Assembly: GCF_002294725.1 (NCBI RefSeq)
Contig: NZ_NSFT01000007.1
Span: forward strand, 186,001-250,000
From: Mesorhizobium sp. WSM4313
GTDB lineage: Bacteria; Pseudomonadota; Alphaproteobacteria; Rhizobiales; Rhizobiaceae
DNA: 64,000 bases
Reading direction: 5' to 3'
Both the position numbers and the translations under genes were made by a program. Shown here piece after piece: positions 1-8,126 of this stretch (the first letter of the stretch is position 1; every line of letters starts with the position of its first letter). The notes under the pieces are model-generated. The model searched no databases, was not told the DNA's origin, and saw nothing but the letters and a program-made list of their open reading frames with translations.

Positions 1-63
1 TCTTGTGATTGGGCGGGCGTTGCTTTCTCCGCCGACCTTCGCGCTGCAATCGCACCTGGCGGC

Positions 64-232
64 GCAGCCCCCTCTCCGTCTCGGCGCTTCGCGCCGATCC
101 ACCTCTCCCCCGCTTTGCGGGGGCGAGGAAACGCCAATCGCCATTGCCGCGCCGTTCGCAATCCTGGGTTCCTCGCCCCCGCCGGAGGCGGGGGAGAGGT
201 GGCTCGGCGAAGCCGAGACGGAGAGGGGGAGC
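64..232. repeat. Palindromic intergenic repeat (family B), leftmost copy
   Basis: The arms are imperfect inverted repeats: CCCCCTCTCCGTCTCGGC at the left and its complement GCCGAGACGGAGAGGGGG at the right, with inner CCTCTCCCCC and GGGGGAGAGG blocks. The same arm wording (GGGGGAGAGGTGGCTCGGC) recurs near 20.2, 26.1 and 32.9 kb. Positions 1-409 hold no convincing gene; the short open frames there read straight through this palindrome. Confidence 0.8.
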
Positions 233-409
233 GCCGTCGGCAATTTCTCACCACCCTGGAGCAATCGTCTCCGCCGCCTGGCCTTGATCCAGATCAAGCT
301 GGCCCCTGTGGCGGGCCTGATAGGCTGACTATATCGAGATCAGGCCTGAGCGTTCAGGCTCCCGCCACCTGAGCCGCGCGCAGCGGCCCGCAAATGAGGG
401 ACCGCTACC

Positions 410-859
410 ATGTACAAGAAAATCCTGATCGCCACCGACGGTTCGGAACTGGCCCAGAAGGGCGTCGCCCACGGGCTGGAGCTGGCCGTGGGCCTTGGCG
501 CCGCCGTGGCTTTCGTCACCGTCTCCGAGCCGTTCCCGACGCTGGCCTGGGGCGGCGCCATGGCCGGCTATGTCGCCGCCGACGAGCTCACCAATTACGA
601 GGAAAGCGCGCGCAAATATGCAAGCGAGGTGCTCGACAAATGCAAGACCGAAGCCGATGCCAAGGGTGTCGCCTCCAAGGGCGTCCACGTCGAGAACAAG
701 GCGCCGGCCGAGGCGATCCTCGAGGTTGCGGGCGCCGAGGGCAGCGACCTCATCGTCATGGCCTCGCACGGCCGCCGCGGCCTCGGCCGCCTGGTGCTTG
801 GCAGCCAGACGGCGGAGGTGGTGTCGCTGACGCAGATCCCGGTGCTGGTGGTCCGGTAG
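410..859 (+). CDS. Universal stress protein, UspA family
   Basis: A single Usp domain of 149 residues, the usual length. The N-terminus (KKILIATDGS) is the first beta strand and nucleotide-contacting loop. The C-terminal GRRGLGRLVLGSQTAEV fits the G-2x-G-9x-G-S/T ATP-binding signature, so this is probably an ATP-binding member. Usp proteins are cytoplasmic and help cells survive starvation and stress; the precise partner cannot be read from sequence. It stands alone: palindromic repeats lie on both sides and the next gene runs the other way. The ATG at 410 follows GAGGGACC and gives a complete domain. Confident in family, not in role. Confidence 0.93.
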   Translation: MYKKILIATDGSELAQKGVAHGLELAVGLGAAVAFVTVSEPFPTLAWGGAMAGYVAADELTNYEESARKYASEVLDKCKTEADAKGVASKGVHVENKAPAEAILEVAGAEGSDLIVMASHGRRGLGRLVLGSQTAEVVSLTQIPVLVVR

Positions 860-908
860 GCTCCGCCCTGCGGAGCGGCGTGAGAACGAGATAGGCAGCG
901 ATCCTTCG

Positions 909-1066
909 CGCCCCCCTCTGTCCTGCCGGACATCTCCCCCACGAGGGGGGAGATTGGCGGTTTCGGCGCAGGCTCACTCCTGCAACGTTGGTGATTAGCG
1001 AAACCGGCGGCGCTGGCTGATCTCCCCCCAAGAGGGGGAGATGTCCGGCAGGACAGAGGGGGGCGC
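909..1066. repeat. Palindromic intergenic repeat (family A)
   Basis: Long inverted repeat. The left arm begins GCGCCCCCCTCTGTCCTGCC and the right arm ends in its reverse complement. The centre contains CAACGTTGGTGATT, a core also found near 53.96 kb. Related copies lie at about 47.3, 50.4, 53.9 and 63.8 kb. It sits between two convergently transcribed genes and could fold into a strong hairpin on either transcript. Confidence 0.88.
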
Positions 1067-1108
1067 TGTCCCGCCGGCGTCTCAGACTTTCTCGTCCGCC
1101 CCGCCGCT

Positions 1109-2173
1109 CTACTGCGTCGGCAGCAGCGGCGAACTGGGCGACGCCAAATCCGGCGAAGGCAGATCGGACGCCGCTTGCCCTGGCGGCGGCGAGGCAGGCG
1201 CGGCCGGCGGCGGCAACCCCGGCAATGCCTGATCCGACGGCGGCAGTCCGGGCGGCTGCAGGCCAGGCGGCGGCGAAGCCGGCTGTTGCCCGGAATACAT
1301 CAGCCTGGGCTGGCCGGCATCGGCTGTCGTCGGCCCCAGGCTTCGCTGGATTAGCGCCTCGACATGGTTGTTGCGCTGGCGCGCGCTGTCGGCGCCCATC
1401 ACCACCACGATCAGATGCCTGCCGTCGGCATTGTAGGAGGTGACGATGTTGTAGCCGGAGGCACGAATGTATCCGGTCTTGATGCCATCGACGCCGCGCA
1501 CGCGGCCCAGCATGTCGTTGTGGCCGCGCACCAGCCGGCCGCGGAACATGAAGTCGCTTTCGGAGAAATAGTGGAAATGCTGCGGAAAGCGCTTTTCCAG
1601 CGCCATGCCCAGCACCGCCATGTCGCGCGCCGTGGTCACCTGGCCGTCGTCGGGCAGGCCGCATGCATTGCGGAAGTTGGTGGCGGTCATGCCGAGCTGG
1701 CGCGCCTTGGCAGTCATCATGGCGGCGAACTGGTCCTCTGAGCCGCCGCCCAGATACTCGCCCACCGCCACCGCCACATCGTTCGCCGACTTCACCACCA
1801 TGGCGCGGATGGCGGAATCGACGTCGATCGTCTCGCCGTGCCGGAAGCGCAGCTTCGTCGGCGGCTGCGAGGCGGCGTGGTCGGAAACCGGAATCTGCGT
1901 CTGCTTGGTGACGCGGCCGGACTCGAGCGCCTCGAACAGCATGTAGAGCGTCATCATTTTGGTCAGCGAGGCGGGATAGCGCTGCGACCTCGAGTTCACC
2001 TCGAACAAGGTCTTGCCGGTCGAGGCATCGACCACGATCGCCGCATATTTCTGCGGCTTCGCCGGCACGGCAAGCACGCTTTCAGGCGGCGCGGCCGTGG
2101 TGCAGCCGGCGACGAGCAGCAGCAGGGCCATCGCGGCGATGAGTTTCTGAAGGAAAGGGAAGGGACGGGGCAA
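1109..2173 (-). CDS. D-alanyl-D-alanine carboxypeptidase lipoprotein (penicillin-binding protein 5/6 type)
   Basis: Peptidase S11 family enzyme that trims the terminal D-Ala from peptidoglycan stem peptides in the periplasm. All three active-site motifs are present: S69-L-T-K72, S129-A-N131 and K232-T-G234. The N-terminus is hydrophobic (about residues 8-22) and ends in a lipobox, LLVAGC, so Cys24 is probably lipidated. The last 60 or so residues are a Pro/Ala/Ser-rich low-complexity tail in place of the C-terminal beta domain and amphipathic anchor seen in E. coli DacA; a lipid anchor at the other end would make that helix unnecessary. Monocistronic, convergent with the stress-protein gene. 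Family assignment is firm; the exact Dac paralogue is not. Confidence 0.93.
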   Translation of the reverse strand: MPRPFPFLQKLIAAMALLLLVAGCTTAAPPESVLAVPAKPQKYAAIVVDASTGKTLFEVNSRSQRYPASLTKMMTLYMLFEALESGRVTKQTQIPVSDHAASQPPTKLRFRHGETIDVDSAIRAMVVKSANDVAVAVGEYLGGGSEDQFAAMMTAKARQLGMTATNFRNACGLPDDGQVTTARDMAVLGMALEKRFPQHFHYFSESDFMFRGRLVRGHNDMLGRVRGVDGIKTGYIRASGYNIVTSYNADGRHLIVVVMGADSARQRNNHVEALIQRSLGPTTADAGQPRLMYSGQQPASPPPGLQPPGLPPSDQALPGLPPPAAPASPPPGQAASDLPSPDLASPSSPLLPTQ

Positions 2174-2299
2174 GACGGTTCTAAAGCTGTTGCTGAGATG
2201 CGGCGAAGCTAACGTACCGCATGTGCCGCGTCCAATGGGTTAACGGCGGCAATAAGGCATTTGCCCAGGTTTTCGGGGTGCGCGCTGCCGGCGAAGCGG

Positions 2300-2378
2300 C
2301 CAATCTCCCCCCTTGCGGCCCGCAAGGGGGGAGATCAGATGTCGCGCAGGCTTTCGCCAATCGCCAGCGTTGCAGGAT
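2300..2378. repeat. Partial family A repeat
   Basis: An inner fragment of the family A element: CAATCTCCCCCCTTGCGGCC followed by CGCAAGGGGGGAGATCAGAT forms a compact hairpin, then the core CTTTCGCCAATCGCCAGCGT. The outer arm CCCCCCTCTG is missing on both sides, so this copy looks truncated. It fills the divergent gap upstream of the carboxypeptidase and the coiled-coil membrane protein. Confidence 0.65.
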
Positions 2379-2448
2379 GTCCCCGCTTTGCCTTCCGCCC
2401 CTCCTTTCCGTTAATATGCGCCCGGCTTGGTTTTTGGGGGGATCGGCA

Positions 2449-4257
2449 ATGTCGGAAATCGCCACGGGCACCACCTCGCTTCTGCGGGCATCGCTTAGCC
2501 GCACCGGCAAATGGGCGGCGAGCTTCGCCTTTGTCAGCGGCGCGATTGGCGACGTGCTCAACCCGCTCGGACCCTTTGCCGCCTATATCGCGCTCGGCGC
2601 CGCGGTCGCGGCGTTGATCATCGCCATCGCCATGGTGCTGCGGCTGGTGCTGGCGGCAAAAGCCATGCCGGCGCTGATCTTCGCCACCAGCGCCGCGGCA
2701 ATCGCCGGCGGCGTCTACGGCATCCAGCAGCAAACGAACTCGCAGAACGGCGTGATCGCCAGCCTCGTGCCGGCGGTGGCCGAGCTGCAGCAGTCGCTGG
2801 GCATCGTCTCGCAGAAAGTGGCGAAGATCGAAAAGACCGTCACAGAGACGCAGAAGACCGTCGAAGCGGTCAAGAAGTCCACCGACACGATGGCGAAGAC
2901 GACCGAAGAAATCGCGCTGACGCAGACCAGGCAGACCCAACAGGGCACCGAGACGCAGAAGACCGTGGATGCGGTGAAGCAGACCACCGACACTTTGGCC
3001 GCAGGCCAGCAACGGCAGCAGGCGCAGGCCGAAAAGCTGCAGGCGACCACCGAGCAGATCGCCGCTTCGATCGACACGATCGCCAAGGGCTTCGCGCAGC
3101 TCTCCGCGCAGGGCGGCGCCATCGCCGATCCCAGGCGCCCGGACGAATTCTATCATAATGCCCGCGTCTACGAGCTGGCCGGCGACATGCTCAACGCCCG
3201 CCGTTCCTATCTTGATTTTGCCGGCTTCGATGTCGACGCTATCGACCCCTACACGCGCTTCGCCACGCTGCTCAGGGTCCAGGACGGCAAGGCCGGCGCC
3301 CGCGAAGTGTTGGGTTCTCTGGCGGAAAAGGCCAAGGCGCCGTCGATTAAGCTCGTCCATCTGTTGCAGTTCGACGATGTCCAGCGGCTCGACAAGCTCA
3401 ACGCCTTCATCGCCGCCAACCCGGATTACGCGCCGGCTTACTTTCTCCTGGCGCAGGAATTTTCGGAAGACCGCCTGGGCAGCCAGACGCTGGCCGACAA
3501 GCGCAGCGAGGCGACCGCGCTGACCAAATTCGTTTCGTACGAAAAAGACGGCGGCCTGCTCAAATATTTCGTCGATCAGACCCAACTGGCCGACTGGCTC
3601 GACCGCAGCCGCACCCGGCTGACGGCATTGGGCGACGTGCTCGACCCGTCGCGCTTCGTGCCGACGCTGACGCCGACGCGCTCCAACGCCGGCTGGTCGA
3701 TGGCGATCTCGCTGCCCGAGCCGGCGACGGCGATTTCCTGGCGGCTCGGCGCCAATGGCCCGTTCACCGAGACCGGCATGCTGGCGATGAACGACCAGCG
3801 CACCGGCAAGCCGATGCCCAATCCGAGCTTCGAATTGCCGGACAGCACCGCCGCCGCCATCATCGCCATCAAATATCTCGACATCCGCGGCCACGAGACC
3901 GGCCCGTTCGACATCCGCTTCGATCCGGATTCGGCGCTCCAGCAGGGCAACAAGCAGATCCTCGACCAATTCTGGACCTCATGGATCGCCTTCGACGCCG
4001 GCGGCAATCGCGGTTTGGTCTATTTCACCCAGATGCTCTCCTTCCGCTGCGCCATCAGGCAAGTGCATTACAGCCTGAACGGCACCGCGCTCGACAAGGA
4101 GATCAAGATGCCGCCCTGCGACGCCAAGGACCCTTATGCGAGTCCGTCCGACTACCAGCCCTATTTCAAGGTCAAGGATGACGTGAAATCGATGGCGGTG
4201 CAGGTGACCTATACCGATGGCACCAAGTCGCCGGTCAGGGAGTATAAAAGGCAGTAG
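2449..4257 (+). CDS. Membrane-anchored coiled-coil protein of unknown function
   Basis: I do not recognise a named family. From the ATG at 2449, preceded by GGGGGGA, the protein has 602 residues. Two hydrophobic helices lie at about 42-68 and 72-90. A long, strongly predicted coiled coil follows at about 110-215; inside it TETQKTVEAVKKSTDT (132-147) recurs as TETQKTVDAVKQTTDT (167-182), exactly 35 residues or five heptads apart. Residues 225-330 look helical and TPR-like (residue-length inference only), and the C-terminal half is beta-rich. An in-frame opening continues upstream to 2221 but reads through a repeat, so the shorter start is preferred. It resembles a membrane sensor or scaffold more than an enzyme. 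Confidence 0.8.
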   Translation: MSEIATGTTSLLRASLSRTGKWAASFAFVSGAIGDVLNPLGPFAAYIALGAAVAALIIAIAMVLRLVLAAKAMPALIFATSAAAIAGGVYGIQQQTNSQNGVIASLVPAVAELQQSLGIVSQKVAKIEKTVTETQKTVEAVKKSTDTMAKTTEEIALTQTRQTQQGTETQKTVDAVKQTTDTLAAGQQRQQAQAEKLQATTEQIAASIDTIAKGFAQLSAQGGAIADPRRPDEFYHNARVYELAGDMLNARRSYLDFAGFDVDAIDPYTRFATLLRVQDGKAGAREVLGSLAEKAKAPSIKLVHLLQFDDVQRLDKLNAFIAANPDYAPAYFLLAQEFSEDRLGSQTLADKRSEATALTKFVSYEKDGGLLKYFVDQTQLADWLDRSRTRLTALGDVLDPSRFVPTLTPTRSNAGWSMAISLPEPATAISWRLGANGPFTETGMLAMNDQRTGKPMPNPSFELPDSTAAAIIAIKYLDIRGHETGPFDIRFDPDSALQQGNKQILDQFWTSWIAFDAGGNRGLVYFTQMLSFRCAIRQVHYSLNGTALDKEIKMPPCDAKDPYASPSDYQPYFKVKDDVKSMAVQVTYTDGTKSPVREYKRQ

Positions 4258-4322
4258 GGTCGTTTTCAGCGTGGCGCTGTTCCCCTCTCTTGCGATTTTT
4301 TATCGCGCGTGAAGCGGCGACC

Positions 4323-4392
4323 TATCCTTCGTCATTCTAGGGCGGAGCAAGGAGCGAAGCGACGCGCGCAGACCCTAAAATGACGAAGGATA
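4323..4392. repeat. Hairpin repeat (family C), copy 1
   Basis: Outer arms TATCCTTCGTCATT and AATGACGAAGGATA are exact reverse complements, with CTAGGG and CCCTAA inside. A 46-base stretch (4331-4376, beginning GTCATTCTAGGGCGGAGC) recurs identically at 6939-6984. It lies upstream of the gene starting at 4497; an in-frame ATG at 4380 falls inside this element and is unlikely to be the true start. Confidence 0.85.
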
Positions 4393-4496
4393 GATTGGCG
4401 GGGCGAAAACGCCTGATGCAAATTGCCAGCCATCACGCTTGCGTATCCGGTGCTGGACAGGCTTTGCTGCCGCGAGAAAAGATTCGGGAAGCATTC

Positions 4497-5603
4497 ATGG
4501 ACACGCTCACCATCGGCGCAAGGGGCATCTCGGTTTCGCTCGATCTTGCCGTCGGTCACATCAGTGCCATGGAGGTCGAGGCCGAAGGCCGCCTCCTGAA
4601 GCCCCTGCATCGCGCGCCCTGGGTCGGCTCGCCGCGCGAGACATTGCCCGCGAACCTCCCCGAAGGCACGGTGCGGCTCTCAGGCGATTTCCTCTGCGCG
4701 CCTTTCTCCACCAGCGACGTCGAGACCGCGCCCCTGCATGGCTGGCCGGCCAACAGCGAGTGGGACGTCGTCGACAACGGCGCGGTTCCCGGAGGCTGGC
4801 GCGCCGTCGTCCGGCTGCGCCGCAAGGTCATGGGCGCCACTGTCGACAAGGTCTTCACGCTGCGCGATGACCATCCTTTCCTCTACCAGGAGCACATCTT
4901 TTCCGGCGGCGCCGGCGCGATTTCCGTCGCTCATCATCCGATGACGGCGATGACGGGCGGCGGTCGGCTCGCCTTCTCGCCGAAGCGCATGGCCGTCACG
5001 CCGCCGATGCCGCCGGAGCCCGATCCGGCTCGCGGCCGCTTCATGCTGGCCTATCCGGCTCGCGCCGCCGACCTCACAAAGTTCCCGCTCGCCGCCGGCG
5101 GCACAACCGACCTCACCGACTACCGCATGGAAGACAGGCGCGAGGATTTCATCACCCTGGTCGAGGCGGACCACGACGGTCCGGGCTGGACGGCGATTGC
5201 CCGCCGCGCCGAGCAGGATCTGGTTCTGGTGCTGAAGAACCCGGCCGAGCTGCCGGTCACCATGCTGTGGTTCTCGAATGGCGGCCGCGACTACGCGCCC
5301 TGGAGCGGCCGTCACGTCGGCGTGCTCGGCATCGAGGACGGCCGCACGGCCGTCGGCCACGCCGCTTCGCTCGGCGACAACTGGTTGAAGCATGAAGGCG
5401 TGGCCACAGTCTTTGCACTCGCCGAGGGGCGGTCGGTGTCGTTTCGCCATGTCATCGGTGGGGTTCCGTCCGCGGACGTGGAGCCGCCGAGCGGCTTGGA
5501 ATCGGCGCCCGACCGCCTGCGTGTCCTCGCTGCCGGCGGGGCAGCGCGGGAGGTGCCGTTCGACGGCGGGTTCCTGCGCATCGGCGGCTCGGTTCCTGAT
5601 TGA
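4497..5603 (+). CDS. Conserved hypothetical protein, beta-rich
   Basis: 368 residues from the ATG at 4497 (MDTLTIGARG). No signal peptide or membrane segment is visible. The sequence is rich in beta-strand stretches, with paired aromatic and His motifs such as HHPMTAMTGGGRLAFSPKR near residue 140. The overall look, a long beta-sandwich with scattered sugar-contact-like residues, resembles aldose-1-epimerase/mutarotase-like proteins, but I see no decisive catalytic pair and do not assign that activity. The next gene downstream is a small kinase on the same strand, 160 bases away. The start is placed after the upstream hairpin repeat because the extra N-terminal residues would come from that repeat. 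Confidence 0.75.
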   Translation: MDTLTIGARGISVSLDLAVGHISAMEVEAEGRLLKPLHRAPWVGSPRETLPANLPEGTVRLSGDFLCAPFSTSDVETAPLHGWPANSEWDVVDNGAVPGGWRAVVRLRRKVMGATVDKVFTLRDDHPFLYQEHIFSGGAGAISVAHHPMTAMTGGGRLAFSPKRMAVTPPMPPEPDPARGRFMLAYPARAADLTKFPLAAGGTTDLTDYRMEDRREDFITLVEADHDGPGWTAIARRAEQDLVLVLKNPAELPVTMLWFSNGGRDYAPWSGRHVGVLGIEDGRTAVGHAASLGDNWLKHEGVATVFALAEGRSVSFRHVIGGVPSADVEPPSGLESAPDRLRVLAAGGAAREVPFDGGFLRIGGSVPD

Positions 5604-5763
5604 GACGTCGGCCAGCGCCTGAGAGTTCGTCATTCCAGGGGACGAGGATGGACGCCTCGGCTAACCTCGAAGGTGCGCAGGCCGCCTAAACTTCGGAACG
5701 AGGTTTGAATTTTCCGCCGACACCCGCCAAGATGTCGGCTGAACCGCAGCCGGAAAGCCGCCG

Positions 5764-6390
5764 ATGTCCGAGATCGCCCATATCACAGCCGCCATCTTCA
5801 AGCGCGCCGGCGGAGCCAGGCGCTTCGTCGTCGCCATCGCCGGTCCGCCCGGCTCCGGCAAGTCGACACTGTCAGCTGCATTGCATGAACTGCTGCCGGA
5901 GGGCACATCCGAGGTCGTACCGATGGACGGCTTTCATTATGACGACACCATTCTCAACCGCCGCGGCCTGCGCCCCCGCAAGGGCGCGCCGGAAACGTTC
6001 GATTTCGCCGGTTTCGAGACGCTCTTGAAGCGCATCCGCTCCGGCGAACCCGATATCGCGATTCCCGTGTTCGACCGCAGCATGGAACTGTCGCGCGCGG
6101 CGGCCGAAATCGTCGGCACCGACACCAAGTTCATCCTGGTCGAGGGCAACTATCTGCTGCTCGACGAGGAGCCGTGGTCGCGGCTGGCGCCTTTGTTCGA
6201 TTTCACCATCTTCGTCGACGTGCCGCGGGGCGAGCTCGAAAGCCGCCTGATGGAGCGCTGGCGCGAACATGGCAAGTCCGACGAGGACGCCCGCGCCTGG
6301 ATCGCCTCCAACGACATGCCCAACATCGAGCGGGTGCTGGCGCGGCGCCGGCCGGCCGACATGGTCGTTGGTTCCTTGGTTATTGGTTAA
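5764..6390 (+). CDS. P-loop nucleoside/nucleotide kinase-like protein (uridine kinase/pantothenate kinase superfamily)
   Basis: 208 residues with a textbook Walker A, GPPGSGKST at residues 27-35, and a Walker B-like acidic segment around FILVEGNYLLLDE. The order of P-loop, substrate loop (VPMDGFHYDDT) and VEGNYLL is that of the uridine kinase/phosphoribulokinase-like superfamily; relatives in rhizobia are often annotated as sugar or nucleoside kinases beside fructose transport genes. Here there is no such transporter nearby, so the substrate is open. A C-terminal WIASNDMPNIERVL segment is typical of this subgroup. Cytoplasmic. Confidence 0.88.
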   Translation: MSEIAHITAAIFKRAGGARRFVVAIAGPPGSGKSTLSAALHELLPEGTSEVVPMDGFHYDDTILNRRGLRPRKGAPETFDFAGFETLLKRIRSGEPDIAIPVFDRSMELSRAAAEIVGTDTKFILVEGNYLLLDEEPWSRLAPLFDFTIFVDVPRGELESRLMERWREHGKSDEDARAWIASNDMPNIERVLARRRPADMVVGSLVIG

Positions 6391-6472
6391 CCTGCTCAAT
6401 TTTCAATAGTTTTGGGCGGGAACCTTAAGGTTTTCGCGCCGTTATGACCGTATCCCGAATTGTCCGGCGCCG

Positions 6473-6518
6473 GAGCAATTCCAGGAAGGCGGGCGAACGC
6501 GCTTTCCCTCCGAAACTG
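6473..6518. repeat. Short GCAATTCC-type repeat (family D), degenerate copy
   Basis: Begins GAGCAATTCCAGGAAG and continues with CGCTTTCCCTCCGAAACTG. It matches the opening of the better-preserved copy near 38.5 kb (GAGCAATTCCAGGAAAAGTG), but its right arm has decayed. It lies directly before the small Lys/Ala-rich gene. Confidence 0.5.
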
Positions 6519-6544
6519 CGAACCGAGAATGCAGGAGCCGTCAG

Positions 6545-6865
6545 ATGGCAACGAACAGCAGAAAAACCGCGCCCAAAAAGGCCAGGGCCAGCCAATCCAG
6601 GATGACGCAAGCCCAAGCCGGCCCGGCGGCGGCCGAACGATCGAAGGACGCCAAGCCGGCCTTCGGTAAGGCGGCGCCGAAGAGAGTGACGCCCGGCGCG
6701 GCCCACAAGGTCGCAGCCAAGAGCGCGAAACATGCCAAGTCGCCGGCAAGCAAATCGGGGCCGATCCGCACCGTGGCCAGCGTCGCCACAGGAGCGGTCG
6801 TCGCCACCGCGCGGCTCGCGGCTTCCGTGTTCGGTTGCGGTGGTGCCAAGGCCAAGGCGAAGTAG
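6545..6865 (+). CDS. Small Lys/Ala-rich basic protein
   Basis: 106 residues. Residues 1-75 are dominated by Lys, Ala, Ser and Pro with KxxPKKA-like patches (TAPKKARASQ, AAPKRVTPG, KVAAKSAKHAK), giving a very basic, probably disordered chain reminiscent of bacterial histone H1-like tails. Residues 77-98 turn into an Ala/Val-rich helix, then FGCGGAKAKAK. Nucleic-acid binding is a plausible guess from composition only. The upstream region supplies GCAGGAGCC before the ATG. Codon usage at third positions is GC-rich like its neighbours, which supports a real gene despite the low complexity. Confidence 0.65.
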   Translation: MATNSRKTAPKKARASQSRMTQAQAGPAAAERSKDAKPAFGKAAPKRVTPGAAHKVAAKSAKHAKSPASKSGPIRTVASVATGAVVATARLAASVFGCGGAKAKAK

Positions 6866-6936
6866 CCCCTTTACGCGATTCCGGACGGCGAAGTCGCCGA
6901 GCCGGACCTTCGCGATTGGCCACCACGACAGCACGG

Positions 6937-7100
6937 TCGTCATTCTAGGGCGGAGCAAGGAGCGAAGCGACGCGCGCAGACCCTAGAATCCATGCCGTGA
7001 CGCTAAGGCGTTGCTGCGGTTACAGAATTCTGCACCGTTGCACTCTACGGCAAGGGCCACGGCATGGATACTCGGGTCAAGCCCGAGTATGACGACGACA
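6937..7100. repeat. Hairpin repeat (family C), copy 2 with extended arms
   Basis: Contains the 46-base block shared with 4331-4376, then ATCCATGCCGTGAC paired with GCCACGGCATGGAT, and ends with ACTCGGGTCAAGCCCGAGTA followed by TGACGACGAC, which complements GTCGTCATTC at the left edge. The last part resembles a short repeat widespread in alphaproteobacteria. Positions 7101-7284 show nothing further that I can support. Confidence 0.8.
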
Positions 7101-7284
7101 CGGGGGTTTCGGCTAATCTCCAACGCAGGCGCTAGCCGCGCCCGCTTAGCCACCGCCATCTTCAGCCAAAGCGCCTTTTCCGAGCGTCGAACCAGCCCGG
7201 CATGGGCCGCGCGATCAACCTCGGTCAAGCGCGCCCGCAGGGCTTTTTTGTTGCGCCCACCGCTGCACGTTTCCCGAAGCTACT

Positions 7285-7989
7285 TCAGCCCTTCGCCGGG
7301 ATGGTCAGGCCCCTCTTCACCGCAGGCCGTGCCAGGCCGCGCTCCAGCCATTCGGCAACGGTCGGGAAATCGTCGAAACCGACCAGGTCGCGCGCCTCGT
7401 AGAAGCCGATCAAATTGCGCACCCAGCCCAGCATCGACACGTCGGCGATGGAGTAGTCGTCGTCCATGATCCACTTGCGGCCCTTCAGCCGCGTTTCCAT
7501 GACGCCGATCAGCCGCCGCGACTCGTCGCGGTAACGCTCCAGCGGCCGCTTGTCGGCAATCTCGCGCCCAGCGAATTTGTGGAAGAAGCCGACCTGCCCG
7601 AAGATCGGGCCGATCGCCGCCATCTGGAAGAACACCCACTGGATCGCCTCGTAGCGGCGCGCCGGATCGGCGGGAATGAGCTTGCCGGTCTTGTCGGCCA
7701 GATAGAGCAGGATGGCGCCGGATTCGAACAGGCCGATCGGCTTGCCGCCCGGACCGTCCGGATCGATGATCGCCGGTATCTTGCCGTTCGGGTTGAGCGA
7801 CAGGAATTCCGGCGTCCAGCTCTCATTCTTGCCGATATCGACGTAATGCGGCTCGTAGGGCAGGCCGACCTCCTCCAGCGCGATCGACGCCTTCACGCCA
7901 TTGGGCGTCGTGGCCGAATAGAGCTGCAGGCGCTCGGGCTGCTTGGCCGGCCAGCGCTTGGCGATCGGAAAGGCGGACAGGTCGGTCAT
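7285..7989 (-). CDS. Glutathione S-transferase family protein (YghU/YfcG, Ure2p-like)
   Basis: 234 residues. The thioredoxin-like N-terminal domain carries the NGVKASIALEE stretch and the glutathione-contact region NPNGKIPAI...FESGAILLYLADK (Glu-Ser being the gamma-glutamyl contact). The all-helical C-terminal domain follows with DDDYSIADV, the usual N-capping box. An extended N-terminus before the first strand (AFPIAKRWPAKQPERLQLYS) is typical of the nu/YghU class, which act as disulfide-bond reductases using two glutathione molecules. Cytoplasmic. It is a lone gene, separated from the ketosynthase by 137 bases. Confidence 0.9.
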   Translation of the reverse strand: MTDLSAFPIAKRWPAKQPERLQLYSATTPNGVKASIALEEVGLPYEPHYVDIGKNESWTPEFLSLNPNGKIPAIIDPDGPGGKPIGLFESGAILLYLADKTGKLIPADPARRYEAIQWVFFQMAAIGPIFGQVGFFHKFAGREIADKRPLERYRDESRRLIGVMETRLKGRKWIMDDDYSIADVSMLGWVRNLIGFYEARDLVGFDDFPTVAEWLERGLARPAVKRGLTIPAKG

Positions 7990-8126
7990 CGCAAACTCCG
8001 GATGCGGATTGGCGCCGGGCAGCGCTCATGGCGGGTCAGGGAGAATTAGGACCCCGGCCGGCCGGGATCAATACGCCGCCAGCCGGCTCGCCGTGCACAC
8101 ACAGTCAACCGGTAGGCTTCGGCCGG

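Noticed and set aside
5..372. Three overlapping short frames at the left end
   Set aside because: All are translations of a family B palindrome; none has an RBS or a recognisable domain.
4288..4310. GCGAT-TTTTT-ATCGC hairpin after the coiled-coil gene as terminator
   Set aside because: The stem is only five pairs and no T-run follows it, so a terminator call is not supported.
6983..7228. Minus-strand frame of 81 codons containing ILGLDPSIHAV
   Set aside because: That peptide is the translation of a common intergenic repeat (GGGTCAAGCCCGA type) and is a known source of false gene calls.
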